In this document: one piece after another, positions 1-12,014 of the stretch | Numbering within the stretch: the stretch's first letter is position 1 | Layout: every line of letters starts with the position of its first letter | NCBI RefSeq assembly: GCF_954871325.1 | Contig: NC_088776.1 | Span: 38,116,508 to 38,180,507 of the forward strand | DNA: 64,000 bases | Source of the DNA: Gordionus sp. m RMFG-2023 | Taxonomy: Eukaryota; Nematomorpha; Gordioida; Chordodea; Parachordodidae | Reading direction: 5' to 3' | Notes under the pieces: generated by a model | What the model was told of the DNA's origin: nothing | Seen by the model: the letters and a program-made list of their open reading frames with translations, nothing else | Databases searched by the model: none | Translations under genes and position numbers: made by a program

Positions 1-1865
1 GAGTTAAAAATGTGCTAAAAAAATAGCTATGTCATATCAAAAAATCAATTCGCAAACTTATGAAATTTTATTGTATGCCTTTTTTAATACAAAAATAAAA
101 ACATGTCTAAAATATGATTCTAAAAAAATTCAAACTTTTACGATTGATTTCATTAAATTTTAAAAACTTTTAGAATTTTATAAAAAAGATTGGCATTACC
201 ATATAACAGGTCTAAACTTTCAACTTAAAAATCAAAAAATTTTGTTTTTATTAAACCCTGATTATCTTTTATCCAGACCTTCATCCTCCTTTCTACATAT
301 ACTAAACCAGACATTTTTATATATTTTATATCATATTTTCAATTTAAACATTAGTAGCTTGAAGAAAACCTTTTTAATTAATTAAATTTCCTTTTTTTTA
401 TATCAAAATCATTTCAAGGATAAAAAAAATAATATCTTTTCTTAGTTTTTCAAATTTAAAAAAATATTCAAAATTACAAAATTATTATAAGTATAGATAT
501 GAATAAAATGGCATAACATGCAAGGTTAAGAAACTTGGCTGAATTTAATTTCAAAATATTATTTATTTAAGTTTTAAAAAAACGAAAAATAAATTTTTTT
601 TTTAAATATAGTGGTTTTCTGAAATAAAAATTTTAAAGGAAGAAAATAAAAAAATAGGCATAAATAACATCGAGGTAATATAATAAATTTATTAAAATTT
701 AAGTTCCTCAATCTAAAAAATAAATAAAATAAACATAAAATATTTTTAAAAATGTAAAAATAATTTATTTTTAAATTCTAGCTTTCATCCAAATTAATAT
801 TAATAAATAATAAGTTTTTAGTTTAATCAAAAGTATATGAATTTGCAAGCACGGGCTAGTCAAGTCTTAAAAAGTCGTTTATTTAGGTAGTACATAAATT
901 ACTCGGACCAAATGTTAATCAGTTATAAAATTTTTATTTGATTTTTAATTTTTTTTTAATATTAATTTACAAAACCATTTGATTTCATAGCGTTTATCTT
1001 AAGTTTAATATTTTACATTTACTATTTAGCAATCAATACTAAAAAATATAAAACAAATTTATAAAATAATATCTCAATTAATTGAAATGAAAGTTAATAA
1101 AATTAAAAACAGTAATCGTCCTTATACATTTATGGGTAAATTGGTATATAATTAATCGTCGGTTTATTAGAGTATTCTATCTGGCAATAAAATATTTTTT
1201 AGGATATTCGAAATATATGAGTGGGGGGAGGGAGGTTTAACATTTAAGGTGAATGCGTATTTTTTAGCATGAATTTAAGTTTGCTTATAGAATGTCTACC
1301 TCCTTTTAAATAACACTCAAAAAAGTACCAGAAACTTATCCAGAAACAATTTTTTTTAGCAATATATGTAAGTATATTTATTAGGTCTATAATAAATAAA
1401 TTTTCACATCAATATATTTTGCCTTATTTCATCAAAAAGTTGAATTCTCAACCACCAATAAATTTAGCCTACCACTCTCCCTAAAAAATTTAGAGAAAGA
1501 CTTTTAATTTAATTCATATTCTAAATAATAATTCATTTACATTCATAATTTTTTTAAAGTTTGTAGTGAGTATTGATATTAGATATTATTTGTGAAATAT
1601 ATGAAAGGATTACAATCATAATTAAAATGGCAAATAATAAATTATAGACTAAAATCTATCATTTCTATAGTTAAATAAAACATGCAAATGTCAGAAAACT
1701 CCCCTCGAGCGATCTTTTATTTGCTTAAATTTTAATAAACTCATTTCACTATTTGAATTTATTATTTAAATAATTTTTTTGACCTTTATTTAGGATTTTT
1801 TTAAAATGTGATAATAATTTGTAATTTTTTAACCTTACCCTTGCAAAATAAATAAGATATATATC
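1..1865. other. AT-rich spacer, no gene seen
   Basis: The stretch is made of A/T runs with stops in all frames. I found no open stretch of coding character, RNA gene or bounded repeat. Confidence 0.6.
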
Positions 1866-1975
1866 AGAGACTTGCAGGGATGCCATTTTCACGGCTCGGC
1901 CCGGATTCGAAAAAAAAAATTCCGCCAGGCTTTCCTCCTTCCTTCCGTGTGTAAATTTATTCCACCGCCATTAAA
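1866..1975 (+). repeat. hAT-like left-end fragment (CAGAGACTTGCAGGG)
   Basis: A GC-rich patch starts CAGAGACTTGCAGGG and continues with CGGCTCGGCCCGG in otherwise AT-only DNA. The start matches other ends in this window (CAGAGACCTG at 17,763; the inverse ...TGCAGGTCTCTG at 23,919), so it is read as a decayed terminal repeat of one hAT family. No partner end or target duplication could be assigned. Confidence 0.4.
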
Positions 1976-3246
1976 AAAAATCAAAATTTACCAAGTTGGC
2001 ATTTTACGTATAGTTTATTAACGAATATGAAATCCAAATATAATCACTTTTCAAATTAGTATTTTATTTGAGCTCTCTCATTGGCAACATGCGTAATTGA
2101 ATGAATTTGGGACTGAGATAAAATGATACGTATCTAATATACATTTTTCCTACGTATCTAATATACATTGTTCCCTTAAAAGTTTATTGTATTTTAAATA
2201 GTGTATAAAAGAATGATTAGTTGAACAATTAATTTGGATATTATACTATAAATATTTTCTAAGGATCGGGAAAATGGAAATAAGATAAGTATAAAATTTT
2301 AAATATATTTTGTTTATTTTAAATAAAATAAGGTCGCTGTATAATATTAAGGCAAAAAATAATCACAAATCAATGTACGAAATCTGGTCGATTTTAGTTA
2401 ATATTGGATTAGTAAAAAATAAAATATCCCTTTAATAAATGGTCCAAAAAGTTATGTTTTTTTATCAATAAATTCTGTTAATTTTTCGGTAAGTTTAATT
2501 TTTTGAAACTGATAATTTTTCATTTTTTTAGAATAATCAAAAAGTTCACCATCTTTAATTTATAGGTATTTTTGATATAGACGTGCAAATATTCAACAAC
2601 AAAAATATCTATAAAAAAATTACATTAAAAATAGAGTATATTGGTAATACCGAAAGAGGGAGGATTTGTTTTTTAAACTAAAAAAAATGTGAAAACTATA
2701 ATATACCATCTATGTTTCTTCATTCACATTCTTCGATTATAAAGTCTAATTTGATCTTTTTAAAAAAACGTGAAAAAATATTTTGAATTTACTTTATAGT
2801 GCGATAGATATAAAATTTAAAACAATTGGCAAAAAAAAAGAAATGAACTAAGCTAAATAAACAAAATTTATTTTAAATTCTACCCAGAATAATATTTGCA
2901 GATAATATAAATGGCTAGAGCTGAATTTGACGATATTTTTTTGAATGGCGATACTCTAAAGTTAATTTTTATTTAAGGCCGATGATCCAAACCAGAGCCC
3001 TGCAGAACCATTCGGCGACCTGAGTCCGGCTATTACATACTATCAATAAAATATACTTCCAACATAACCATTGGCCCGAAAAAAATTAAAATTCCCGCAT
3101 TTCAAATTAACCCGTCCATCTGAATGCCTTTGTTTTAAAAATATCTTCAACTTAGCTCATGTTTAAATTTTCCTTGTAATTTTTTCTAAACGAATCCAAT
3201 CACTTAATTCAAATTTAGGCAAGCCGTGCTTCTATTTCAAAATAAC
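1976..3246. other. AT-rich spacer with a second hAT-like end
   Basis: Mostly featureless. A short direct repeat of about 26 bp (CGTATCTAATATACATT) occurs twice near 2,130-2,172. A GC patch at 2,988-3,025 starts CAGAGCCCTGCAGAACC and resembles the end at 1,866. No coding stretch was recognised. Confidence 0.4.
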
Positions 3247-3741
3247 CAGAATGGTGGATCCGATAAAATTTTAACAGGGTTCGATAATGGTTCTGGTTCA
3301 AAAGATTTCAAAAGGGTTCGGTTTAGGTGAATTTAGATAGGAGATCAAGGTACGGGTTTATTACAGTATAAATATTAATTACTATATTACCCAAACTATC
3401 GATCAAAATAAAATGAGATATGTGAGTTTATTTTGTATAAAAATAAGAGCAAAAAAAGCTTTCAAATTGCTATTTTTATTAAGTCTATACTAGTGAAAAA
3501 AATTGAAAAACGGTTAAGTTAGGTGTAAAAACAAAATATAAAGTTTGTGCCTAAACCTAATATTATTTTTTAATTTTATTAGATATCAATCACAAAATGA
3601 TCTGAATTCTAAACCCTCTCTGTATGTACCAAGGTTCAGAAAAAAAAATTGATTTAGCGTCCGGGTTTGTAAATTTAAATATTTCAATATCCATGTTCGT
3701 TTAAAAGTTCGGGAAAAAAATAGTCACGAATCTCCACTCTG
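3247..3741. mobile_element. putative non-autonomous hAT-like element
   Basis: The left side reads CAGAATGGTGGATCCG. The right side, reverse-complemented, reads CAGAGTGGAGATTCGTG. The pair looks like degenerate terminal inverted repeats about 495 bp apart, with GGGTTCG/TTCGGG subterminal words on both sides. No matching 8-bp target duplication is visible, so the boundaries are tentative. It has no coding capacity. Confidence 0.4.
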
Positions 3742-4366
3742 ATATATATCGTTTTACTTCGAAGTTTTAATCAAGTGAACTTCTACCATGTATATTAAAT
3801 ATTATATGAAATACGATAAATTAATGATCAATTTAAACTTTAAAACAAGCTTCAAAATACGCAAAGCGCAAGGTTTACGAGAAAAAAAAATTAGAGTTCA
3901 AATATGAAATAGAAAATAAAATATGGATGATTAATGCTTTAAAAATCTGAATAAATAAAAATGGAATGGATATTTTATATCATTTGACGATATATATTTT
4001 TTTATAATAAATAACATTTTCCTAACTAGTAAAATTATGCATATCAATTGGATTACGGGGCTAGTTTTAAACTCTTTCAGAATAGATTCATTTTAAGATT
4101 TTTCAAAAATATTGTGGAATGAAGGGCTAAGATTATTTTATTGTTTATATTTTATATTTGTATTATAAATGTTAGCAAAAAGCACAAGAGAGCCTTCATT
4201 TGCCATAAGGTCAAAATTAGTTCAGTTTTTAAAAAAAATTAGAGGCAAGCGCGGGCCTATTATTTTTTATAACTGTAACAATTACATTAAAAGTAATTAT
4301 AGCCTGTAACTAGTTTTTTAGAAAATTAACTAATTTTTATTCATTCAAAAGTATCTTAAATAAAAA

Positions 4367-4542
4367 AGTGTTATCTCTTAAACAAATGCATGAGATCTTA
4401 CTGCATCTCCTTCTGAAAATTCTTAGCCCTAAGATCAACATTTCAATATCCTGCAGTGTTATCTCTTAAACAAATGCATGAGATCTTACTGCATCTCCTT
4501 CCGAAGATTCTTAGCCCTAAGATCAACATTTCAATATCCTGC
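4367..4542 (+). repeat. 88-bp tandem duplication
   Basis: Two near-identical copies (4,367-4,454 and 4,455-4,542) begin AGTGTTATCTCTTAAACAA and end TTTCAATATCCTGC, differing at only a few bases. The second copy runs directly into the coding-like stretch that follows, so the duplication may copy the start of that sequence. Confidence 0.85.
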
Positions 4543-5145
4543 CATTCTTGCTAACGAACAAGAGATCAAAATATTGACGGAACAAATAGTAAATCTTAAG
4601 TTTGGAGAATTGTCTTGGCTACAGGCTACCCTTCCCATCAAAGCAAAGAATATCACATTCTCTACTCTTATGCCTTTGAGTTTATCACGCGCCCCGATTA
4701 TCATCGATCTTTGGAAGTCCTCTTCCCTAATCAATTCTCCTTCAACATCATTGCAGAGATTGGGATTACCCTATTTCTTATATCTAGAAATCACTGTGGT
4801 ACATTCCCTTCTCTTTTCAACTTCATCGGTAAACGGTTATGAATTTCTAAAAGCATATTCCTTCAAGAATCTTGATTTATTACTTATAAACGATTAGCTA
4901 AGGCATGCCATGGACTCAGACTTAATTGCGATATGGTTATACCATACTCATGTTTTTGTCAGACTTCTGTTGATCGAAAATTCGTCACTCCCTTCATTGC
5001 AAATGATGTAGAGGTAGATTCTAAGAAATGTAATGACACTATATTTAGTGCCATGAAATCTGCTGGAATTTCTTCGACCCTTGTGCCGACTGACTTTTTA
5101 ACGCAGATGGTAAATGTTCTGATGGTTTATCCAAGATTCCATTGA
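4478..5145 (+). pseudogene. unrecognised coding-like sequence, decayed
   Basis: I do not recognise this protein. Base composition here is much less A/T-run-like than in the flanks, and three long open stretches overlap. One frame is open at 4,478-4,897 (139 codons). A second frame is open at 4,615-4,842 and again, after stops, at 4,933-5,145 (for example VIPYSCFCQTSVDRKF and DSKKCNDTIFSAMKSAG). The change of best frame and the internal stops suggest a decayed gene or exon. The last open stretch ends in TGA just before a donor-like GTAAGTTC at 5,150, so splicing cannot be excluded. The region follows the 88-bp duplication. A host exon, an unknown transposon protein, or chance are all possible. 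Confidence 0.3.
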
Positions 5146-5947
5146 AGAGTGGTAAGTTCTTAACTTAGGATTTTAACTGAGTAGACCTACTCGCACCCTT
5201 CAACTTAAACCACGATGCTCTTGTCGATGCAAGTGCACCCATATAAATCAAATCAGTATGCTCGATTTCTTTATAAAATGGGAGATAACTATTTGGTTGT
5301 CAAAAAAACCATATAATTCACATTAACTTGCAGAGAGAAGGCATTTAAAATAACCAAATATAATTTAGATCTTACCTTTCGCGCCCATGCTTGGAATCAT
5401 AATTTTTCAATAGTATTTTATAAGCATTAAAAATGACCACTGATAACTTCTGAAATCATATTTTTAATATTTGCTGTTTCGTATTTTATTATTAACTCAC
5501 TTTGTTTCATATGTTATTATATCATATGATATTTATAAAAAATCAATTTTTTCGTGCCGTTTCGCGCCAAAATTTTAATTTTTTTTCTGGTAAAACTTGC
5601 TAAAAATATAAGTAATAATTTATTATTAATATATGAATATATATTAATATTTTTATTTAAAAATTATATCTTTTTAATCATTTTTGGTGCTGGAAATTAG
5701 TCATTTCTTATGCACTAAAATATTTTTATCAATAAATGAAATTATATGTAAATTATTTCGGATATTTTGATTTAGGGTTATGTAAACTGGGGTAGGGGGG
5801 GGGGGGTGTAATTAGATTAGATTTTGAAAATAGTTACCTATATTGATTATCTAATGTCTACCAGTGAGTTTTCTTGGATATAAGGCGAGGTTCTAATTAT
5901 ATATTTTATATAAATAACATGTAATATGAGAAGCTTTTTATATCAAT
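5146..5947. other. spacer with a G tract
   Basis: AT-rich with no gene seen. A run of about 12 G lies near 5,796-5,808. Confidence 0.5.
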
Positions 5948-6930
5948 ATGCATTTAGATATGACTATACTTATTCCGGGTGATATACCTGAGGAAGACAA
6001 TTATTATCCTTTGTTGGCAGATGATTAATCGACATCATTTTATATTACAAATATGCCTTCAATTGAAGCATATAATCAAATCGAGGATACTTCTATAACT
6101 AAAATAAACCTTTGGTCTAAAAAAGACATAGGAAACATGAAAACAGATTTTATCCCTATGTTGGAAATATTCCTGAACAGGAATCAACCCTCTAACCTAT
6201 TTTCGTAAATTTTAGGCCAACCAGATAATTACTAATTTTGTATTGGAAACAAATAATTCCTTCCAATGTTGTGGTAAATCTATAAATACAGATAGCGATG
6301 AAATTGAAAAATTTATTGGGATACACTTATATACAGCTTAGTTCACATGGTAAATAGGGAAGATAAAGAATATAACAAATTATTCAAAATTCAACCCTTC
6401 ATATGCCAACCAAAAAAAAATTCAAAAAAATCCAACTTGAAGAGAAGCTAGCTGTACATGAATTCATAATTCCTTCAAAGGACGCTCTAAATTACGACAA
6501 TATATTAAATCGAAGCCCATAAATAGGGTATAAAAGTGTTTGCCCTATGTGGCTCTTACGGGTTTATATATGATTGAAATATACCATGGAAAGTCTACCA
6601 ATGTCATAAAATATGTTTAGGTATTAGTGGAGATATCGTTCTTCATAATGAGGAAATGGGTGGTGTAGATCTTCATAATATGCTGATGGAGTTATATTAA
6701 ACAGATATTAAATGGAAACGATATTATATGAGAATGGTTTTCCATTTATTGGATTTTTATAGCCCCCAATAATATAAAATTTATGACTGTTTCATTTAAA
6801 TCGGAGATAGCAAAAGGGTTGATGCTAGCGGGAAAGGATAATACTAAGAAAACCGGAAGACCTTCCAACGCGTATTATAAAGATAGCTATCGATTTTTCT
6901 TTGAAATATATATTGTCAAATTTGTGTGGA
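5948..6930 (+). pseudogene. piggyBac transposase, decayed
   Basis: This is a remnant of a piggyBac-type DDD transposase, the enzyme that cuts and pastes its element at TTAA. In order along the + strand it shows: an acidic N-terminal stretch (IPGDIPEEDNYYPLLADD); the start of the catalytic domain with an ETDF-like and NRNQPSN word; a middle block matching the family DE...IPFKG...KPHKWG...FALCG...GFIYD region (here FALCGSYGFIYD-like, 6,540-6,580); and a C-terminal block with the very typical EEMGGVDLHNMLMELY at 6,650-6,700 followed by TDIKWKRYYMRMVFHLLDF. The reading frame changes several times and stops are frequent, so it is dead. No TTAA-flanked terminal repeats were found around it, and no cysteine-rich C-terminus is visible. 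It is not the same copy as the piggyBac at 37-46 kb. Confidence 0.85.
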
Positions 6931-7563
6931 ATTCTCAAAGATGATATTTTAGAAAATGTTATTATTGTGCGATTAAATGAAAAATTTTAAATATAAATTA
7001 CTTTTTTAATTTTTTCCTTGTAAATTAATATTTATAATTATATAGAATATTAAATAAATATGAAAAACATATTGTGTTGCTTTGAGTCAATATTTTTTCA
7101 AATTCAAACCCTGAACCCGAACCCCGTTTTTTTGTAGAAGGGTTCACATCCCTGGTTTTTTGAGGCACTTTTCGATTAGAGCAAAATATAATAAATTATC
7201 TTAATTAAAAAAAAATTATTCAAATATAGGAACTGAAGAACTATAATAAGATTTGGTTTCGATTTTAATCATTTATTAGACCATATATTGATATTGATTA
7301 TAAAGTTGTTTATAATTATAGATTATAAAATTCTATAAATAAAGTGAGCACTCAATGGCGGATTTATATCATGAATAAGGGTATTTTTCAAAACATGTTA
7401 TTTTGCATGAAATTGGTATACAATCCGGGTTGGATCGCGAATACTTGATTTTGGTATTTAATTAAATAATTTCGTGTTATTTTAGTATTTTGTATTTATT
7501 ACGATCTTTAAAATACAAACATACTTTTTAAATTTTTTATTATTTTCACTATTAACTTTGTGA
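6931..7563. other. spacer with a hAT-like right end at about 7,100-7,154
   Basis: AT-rich. A GC patch with CCCGAACCCCG and GGGTTCACATCCCTG ends at 7,154; reversed, it starts CAGGGATGTGAACCC, typical of a hAT terminus. No partner end was identified. Confidence 0.4.
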
Positions 7564-7779
7564 TAGTATTGCTAAAAACCCGATTTGGGTTGAACTTTAA
7601 AAACGGCGCGATTAAGATTCTTGCGAAAATATTATTATATAAGCCTGGAAATTTTGCTCATAAATGGCAAAGGTTTGGACCTATATTTGTCAAATCTCGT
7701 GGTTACATAATAATATTTTGGCTAAAATTTTAATCGGGCAGTAAAAAATCGACCCAAATGGTGCTTTTTAACAACACTA
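7564..7779. mobile_element. hAT-type MITE (TAGTGTTG family), copy 1
   Basis: A 216-bp element with ends TAGTATTGCTAAAAACCC and TTTTTAACAACACTA. It is flanked by a perfect 8-bp duplication, CTTTGTGA, at 7,556-7,563 and 7,780-7,787. The two halves are roughly inverted, with the family core words (GCTCATAAATGGCAAAGGTTTGGACC). It has no coding capacity. The 8-bp duplication and TAG...CTA ends put it in the hAT superfamily. Confidence 0.9.
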
Positions 7780-7787
7780 CTTTGTGA

Positions 7788-8399
7788 GTTAAAGTAGCTT
7801 CAACTTATTTTATCAAAAATTTTAGTATCATTTTATTATAAAATAACATGTGTTTTAAAAAAAATACCCTTTTTCCGTGTATATCGGCATCTCATAAAAA
7901 AGGTGGTCTATATAAAAGAATATATATCCTGAGAAAATGGATATATAAATTGGCACTGTAATTCTACCGATTCAGAAGGGTTTAACTCTATTGAAGGCTT
8001 CACTTTCATGATAAAAATGTTCTAATTTTTTCGTTTCATTATTAATTATTTTTAAAAAAATAAAGGGTTAAAAGGAATGCTGAAAAATTTACATACATAT
8101 TTATAAATTAATCTTTATCTTTTTATGCTCTCTAATTCTAGGAAAAAAAATTATCTAGATCAACAAAATATGTTTTTTTTGGGATATGCAAATTGCATTT
8201 ATCAAATAGACTAAATTCAATTATGGCAATTACTTCTTTAAAAATTATTATTGAAAAGTTACTAAGGGGTATCACGAGCGAAGAAGGTAAAAAGGACTAT
8301 ATATTTATTTATTTTAAAAAGCTGTTCTTGTATGATTGATTTAAAGGGCCTATTTTTGATGAATTTATATTGAAACAAGGAGTTCTCTTCTTTTAGGCC
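7788..8399. other. AT-rich spacer, nothing identified
   Basis: No open coding stretch, RNA gene or bounded repeat was seen. Confidence 0.5.
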
Positions 8400-8539
8400 T
8401 TGTTTATAGCATACGTTAAATACCGCGATGTTGCTCAAGTGATGTGTAATATATCGCTAAACGAAGCATAGTCGCATAATTAAACATTATGCATTTTGTA
8501 CATAATACATTACTTGACCGATCCGTTAACTATAAACGA
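8400..8539. mobile_element. small palindromic MITE-like element
   Basis: The left side TTGTTTATAG...TCAAGTGATGTGTAATAT is matched in inverse by ATTACTTGACCGATCC...CTATAAACGA on the right. This gives about 140 bp of imperfect inverted repeat that could fold on itself. A target duplication was not resolved, so the superfamily is open. Confidence 0.45.
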
Positions 8540-8937
8540 TGTCTTACAAGTGAATGCGGGGGGTAGAGGTTTTTAATTTTGGGTAGTAATTCAGTTGATT
8601 GATGGGGGCGGGGGCTAAGAGTTAGACTGCCTAAATATTTAATTGGTTGGGGGGGGGGGGGGGGTTGGTGGTATAGAGAACTCTATAAGCACAAATGGTT
8701 ACTTTAGAAATTGTTAATAGCCTTAGACACAGCGTAAATTTAAGTTTGCTACTAAATTTAGACACACCTGCATCAGCCGCTGACGATATTACCTCTTCCA
8801 AAATCAAAATTAGGAAAAAAATGAATATCAAAATTATTCCCATTCAATTTCAACGATTTTCTTTCATCATAAGCCCTCTCCCTCTTATCGTGGTAAAAGT
8901 CCTTAGCTAACCAGGACATTGTGTTGAAGGCCTCATT
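8540..8937. other. spacer with long G tract
   Basis: It contains a run of about 16 G near 8,649-8,664 and other G-rich words at 8,558-8,612. The overlapping open stretches in both directions at 8,631-8,910 look like chance. Confidence 0.5.
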
Positions 8938-9111
8938 AACATTTAACCAAAAATAATATGTTAAGCTCCTTGAGATTTGGCAACTAAAGGTGGTCCAAAC
9001 CTTTCTTCCATCTATGAGCTAAATCTCCAGGCTTGCATAATATTATTTTGGATAAAAATCTTAGGGCCGTTTTTAAATATCGACCTAAATCGAAATGTTT
9101 AGCAACAATAC
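8938..9111. mobile_element. TAGTGTTG-family MITE, degenerate copy 2
   Basis: It shares the family interior: AAGCTCCTTGAGATTTGGCA, a CCAAACCTTT...CATCTATGAGC core and AATATTATTTTGG. It ends in TTTAGCAACAATA. The left terminal repeat is eroded and no target duplication is visible. Confidence 0.6.
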
Positions 9112-9710
9112 TTATTTTAGTGTATTTTTAATATTTATTTTTATAGAAAATGCCTTACAAAATCCGAGAATCGCAATCTTCGCTTTCCCGTGAAAGGATA
9201 AAATATTTTAAGAATTTTATGATGCATTGTTAAGCCAATTCCAATAATAAATATTCTAGAATATTCATATTATAATAATGTGATCATTTTCTAGGATATT
9301 TATAATTATGATATTTTGCAGCTAATGTTTTAAAATTGAATAATTTAGAGGTGGTATATTTTGCTAATGAAATCTTTTTGAAATGATATTGTATTTATTT
9401 GTTAAAATAAGATAATATAATCAAATAAAATCAAATAAATTTTTTTAAATCATAAATATTTATTAAACGTGCGAAAAAGATTAATATAAAGAAATAAATA
9501 AATATTATGAAAAAAATAATAATTAATAAATAGTAAATAAACTTCAAACAAATAAAAAAAAATGTTAAAGTAAAATAATAAAAGAAAATAGCAAAAAAAT
9601 ATTTTATTTTAAAGTTTTTCTTTTTGCGTTGCACAGAAAACATCTGTTTTTAGAATGATGAGTTTATTAAAAATTTCGTCGAACTTTTCGCTCGGTATCT
9701 AACTCCCTCC
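9112..9710. other. AT-rich spacer, nothing identified
   Basis: Long A/T runs; the 70-codon open stretch on the - strand at 9,431-9,643 is Phe/Ile/Tyr-only low complexity. Confidence 0.5.
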
Positions 9711-9880
9711 TAGGTTTGTTAAAAAGCCCAAATCAGGTCGATTTTAAAAAATGATTCGATTAGAATTTCAGCTAAAATAATATGTAAGCCTCGAGATTTG
9801 GCAAATAGAGATTCAAACCTTTATGCCATCTATTATCAGAATCTCCTAATATTATTTTGGCAAAAATCTTAATCGAATGT
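9711..9880. mobile_element. TAGTGTTG-family MITE, degenerate copy 3
   Basis: It begins TAGGTTTGTTAAAAAGCCC and carries the family core AAGCCTCGAGATTTGGCAAA, CAAACCTTTATGCCATCTAT and AATATTATTTTGG. The right end is truncated. Confidence 0.6.
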
Positions 9881-11803
9881 CTTTCATTATTTTCTTCTAT
9901 CTTCTTTCTATTTCTTTTTTGACATAATTTTAATTTTTGTTTTTTTCCCCCGATATCGATAAATGGGAAAAAGTGAATGAAATAATATTGAACACATCTT
10001 TCAAACTACCACTAAACCAAAATATCTAATTTAATCAAATATTTGTTTTTTTTAAACTAAGAAAAGTTTTAAGTAAAAAGAAAATATATAAACAAAAGGG
10101 TTGTCAATTCAATCAATAATAATGTGATGATTTAATATTAAAATATAACTACTCTAGTATATACAATGCAACTGCAGATTTGTTTTAAAATATTTCCATA
10201 TTTTTTAATCTATATGAAAATAAAATTATTTAAAAATTGTTAAAAAAACATTTTTATACATTCTTATTAATTTTTACATTGAATATAATATGTTCAAATT
10301 GAACTGAGGGATAAGGGATTTTTTTTTTATTGTTAAAAACTTTGGTGATTTTCTTGTAGATTTTTTTTAGTGGAATCATTTTGTGTAAAATTTTACATAG
10401 GTATAAAATAGTTTTATTCAACTTAACGCACATAGTTAGTGACGCATTGGGATTTACAATACATATTTATTTAGCAACATTATTTTGGCTATTTTTTATC
10501 ATAGAATATTTGTATTATTCATATTCGATTCGTATTTTCTAATCGAATAATTCCTTATTGTATTCGTACGAATAATAAAAACATTATTCGATCTGATTTA
10601 TCTATTATTCGCCTAGAAATTAAATTCCTTAAAAATATTTTCAAAATGAAAAAATCAGAGTATGAAAGAATCATAAAAATATTTTGAATGAATCTTTGAA
10701 TATTTTTGTTTAATTGCGATTTCATCTATAAAGATTTCTTGTTTATGAAAATTATAGAGGTTTACTTTTAGAAGATTTTTTAAATAAACATGAAATTTTA
10801 GGTAAAATTTGATCAAAAATCTTTCTTCTTAAAAAATCCACAAAGTTTTTGCTCAAAAGATTTATTTTTCAAACTTTGGAATAATTAGATTATTAAAATT
10901 TAAGATGTAGAAATAAAGTTAAATATATATTCCTTAAGGAACATGTTTTACAAATAATTTTATATTTATAAATAAGCTTTAACATTTACGTATAGTTTCA
11001 TATATTTATGAATAATGCCAACCAAAAAAAAACAACGAGAATAAAATATGAATAATTAGCAATGTACCAAATACTTAAGTAAACCAAAATAGGGTTTCCT
11101 CGAATTTTTTTTGTTTATAGTAAAAAGCAATTAGTTATCCAAATTAAGCCGGCCTAGAACACGGCCAGAGGTTTTTTAAAAAAAAAAATTAAATCAAAAA
11201 AGGTTTAGGTGAATATTTCAAAGCTATGCATTGAATCGAAACCCGTTGCTTTCGAGTGGCAGTTTAAGCCACCAAACTAGTAAGAATGGGATGAGCAATC
11301 TTCTTTCTGTATTATGCCACCAAAATAGGCATGCTATTAGACATGACATTTGTAAAAAATTATAAGATCTTTTCTCAGAAAGTAGAAAGTAGCTTTGGAG
11401 GGGGGGGGGGGGTAATTCTATTTTTTCAAAAATTATTCTAGGAGTTATTTAAAAATATAATAATTTTCATAAATCAATTAAAAACTATTATATTTAATAC
11501 ACAAATTCAATTATAAAATAAAGGTCTCGAAAAAGAACTTTATTTTGAAAATATAGATTAATGCATACAAATATTCTTAAGAACTATTGCATGTATATAA
11601 ACTTACAAAGTATTCATAGAAAAAAATAAAGTGTAATGAGAAAAAATATTACTAAGAAGATATTATATATTTATAATGTAATTCATTCTTTTTTGGGATT
11701 GAGCTAATTTTCAATGATTCCATCAGTCCTTGGTGTCAACTCCCTATGTATATTAAAAGGACTAACACCCATTCAATCGAATTTCATAGGTAGTACTTCT
11801 CAG
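9881..11803. other. AT-rich spacer
   Basis: No gene seen. A patch at about 10,500-10,615 repeats ATTCG/CGAAT words in both orientations, like an old element end. A run of about 13 G lies at 11,400-11,412. Confidence 0.5.
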
Positions 11804-12014
11804 TAATGTTGTTAAACGTCTCGATTCGATCCGATTTTTAAAAACGGTTAACTCAATATTTGATCCATAAAAATATTAGACAACTGAAAATTATGCTCAT
11901 AGATGGCAAAAAGGTTTGAATATCTATTAGCGAAATCTCGAGACTTGGGCAATTTTTTCATGGTTAAAATATTATGTTAGCGTTTTTAAAAATCAGTTCA
12001 TCAAGCCATTTACC
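11804..12014. mobile_element. TAGTGTTG-family MITE, degenerate copy 4
   Basis: The left end TAATGTTGTTAAACGTCTCG and the pair AAACGGTTAACTCAATATTTG / AAAATATTATGTTAGCGTTTTT are the family's subterminal inverted repeat. The core AGATGGCAAAAAGGTTTGAAT is present. The right terminus is eroded and no target duplication was found. Confidence 0.75.

Noticed and set aside
8631-8910. Overlapping opposite-strand frames of about 70 codons
   Set aside because: They overlap each other and a G run, and nothing in sequence or context supports either.
9431-9643. 70-codon - strand frame
   Set aside because: Almost only Phe, Ile, Tyr, Lys and Asn from A/T runs; no start context or homologue-like pattern.
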